DNA from: Myxococcales bacterium
GTDB lineage: Bacteria > Myxococcota_A > Polyangia > Polyangiales > Polyangiaceae
Assembly: GCA_004193285.1 (NCBI GenBank)
Contig: SECP01000007.1
Location: 143,907 to 207,906, forward strand
Direction: 5' to 3'
DNA: 64,000 nucleotides
The notes below the pieces were generated by a model. It made no database searches. It was given only the letters and a program-made list of their open reading frames with translations, and had not been told where the DNA came from. Positions 63,565 to 64,000 of this stretch are shown here, in pieces. A program made the translations under genes and the position numbers. Position 1 is the stretch's first letter, and the number at the start of each line of letters is the position of its first letter.

Positions 63565-63998
63565 GGCTTGGGCATGAATCGCAGTGGAACGTTCACGTCT
63601 GCGCAACCCCCTTCGGGGGCTGGCAGCTGCGAGGCGCGAAAGTGGTTGGTCACGCAGCTCTTCACCATGGGGTCGCCCAAGGTGTCGTTCGCAACCGAGG
63701 CGCCGCAAACCTGACCGCCGGGGCCTACCTTCACGCTGACCAGCATGGTGCCCTGCAGAGTCGCGTTGGTGCTGAGCGCCTTTTGATAGCAGCCGCGCGC
63801 CTGGGCGCCGCGACCCGCGAGCGCGGATTGCAGCGCAGCGCTGGCAACGCCGGTGCAGACCTTGGAGCAAGGGCTGCTGCCGGTGCTGGCTACCGCTTTC
63901 TTCGGCTCTTTGTCGTCCGGCTTGGCGGACTCCTCCGGAGGGGGAGGCGGCGGAGGGGGCGGCGGCGGCTCATCCATGACCGCGGGGGTAGTAGGCAA
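63561..63998 (-). CDS. AgmX/PglI C-terminal-domain protein, 5' end beyond the window
   Basis: At least 145 residues, probably cut by the window edge; the only in-window starts are TTG at 63998 and ATG at 63977. A polyproline run (about 11 prolines) precedes a Lys/Glu-rich linker and a TonB-like C-terminal domain (ALAGRGAQARGCYQKALSTN, MLVSVKVGPGGQVCGASVAN, VKSCVTNHFRASQLP, VNVPLRFMPK) of the type named after the gliding proteins AgmX and PglI. It is probably periplasmic or membrane-anchored. Whether it serves motility or another envelope process cannot be told here. Confidence 0.75.
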   Translation of the reverse strand: MPTTPAVMDEPPPPPPPPPPPEESAKPDDKEPKKAVASTGSSPCSKVCTGVASAALQSALAGRGAQARGCYQKALSTNATLQGTMLVSVKVGPGGQVCGASVANDTLGDPMVKSCVTNHFRASQLPAPEGGCADVNVPLRFMPKP

Positions 63999-64000
63999 CG

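Overview
The window is high-GC, gene-dense DNA, about 90% coding. It looks chromosomal and most like a myxobacterium of the Polyangiales (Sorangium/Polyangium type). The signs are Hanks-type Ser/Thr kinases with C-terminal transmembrane segments, a kinase translationally coupled to a Myxococcales-type sigma factor, orphan PAS/FHA histidine kinases, many Gly/Ser/Ala-rich lipoproteins, a MopE-like metal-binding motif, an AgmX/PglI C-terminal domain, a serine palmitoyltransferase locus and secreted plant-polymer hydrolases. The assignment is inferred from gene content. I saw no rRNA, tRNA, CRISPR array, insertion sequence or phage gene.

Layout. 1-5.4 kb: glycogen debranching enzyme, UppP, TerB-like and small membrane proteins, and a PAS histidine kinase. 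5.6-10.4 kb: a MacA/ABC ATPase/MacB-type permease/TolC tripartite exporter with overlapping genes. 10.5-13.7 kb: Ser/Thr kinase, carbohydrate-like periplasmic protein and C-type-lectin lipoprotein. 13.7-22.3 kb: FHA-histidine kinase-receiver protein, HMG-CoA synthase, hexose-6-phosphate mutarotase, a large unknown membrane protein and a diguanylate cyclase broken by a frameshift. 22.4-28 kb: GH30 lipoprotein, divergent LysR/SDR pair and a secreted beta-propeller-like protein. 28.1-30.5 kb: sigma factor plus zinc-finger kinase. 30.6-39.2 kb: Tat-exported phospholipase C followed by TonB receptor, TonB, ExbB and two ExbD. 39-48.2 kb: a chain of minus-strand genes led by an ECF sigma factor and FecR. 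48.3-55.3 kb: an orphan FliI/SctN ATPase, a fungal-like GH45 endoglucanase, an EGF/HAF lipoprotein, phosphofructokinase and DnaJ. 55.4-64 kb: methyltransferase/coiled-coil protein, FMN glutamate-synthase-like protein, a sphingolipid locus (GNAT acyltransferase and serine palmitoyltransferase), TruA, and an AgmX/PglI-domain protein cut by the window edge.

How the genes may work together. The Ton module energises outer-membrane uptake and sits beside a secreted phospholipase. GH30, GH45 and a GH5-like lipoprotein suggest degradation of external polysaccharide. The sphingolipid genes and the sigma/FecR chain point to envelope remodelling. The most novel-looking units are (i) the sigma/FecR-TPR/barrel/pseudo-glycosidase/lipoprotein chain at 41.2-48.2 kb, (ii) the sigma factor fused by translational coupling to a kinase carrying a ZAS-type anti-sigma zinc motif, and (iii) a nested inverted-repeat block at 33189-33301 that could be a structured RNA ahead of the TonB receptor.
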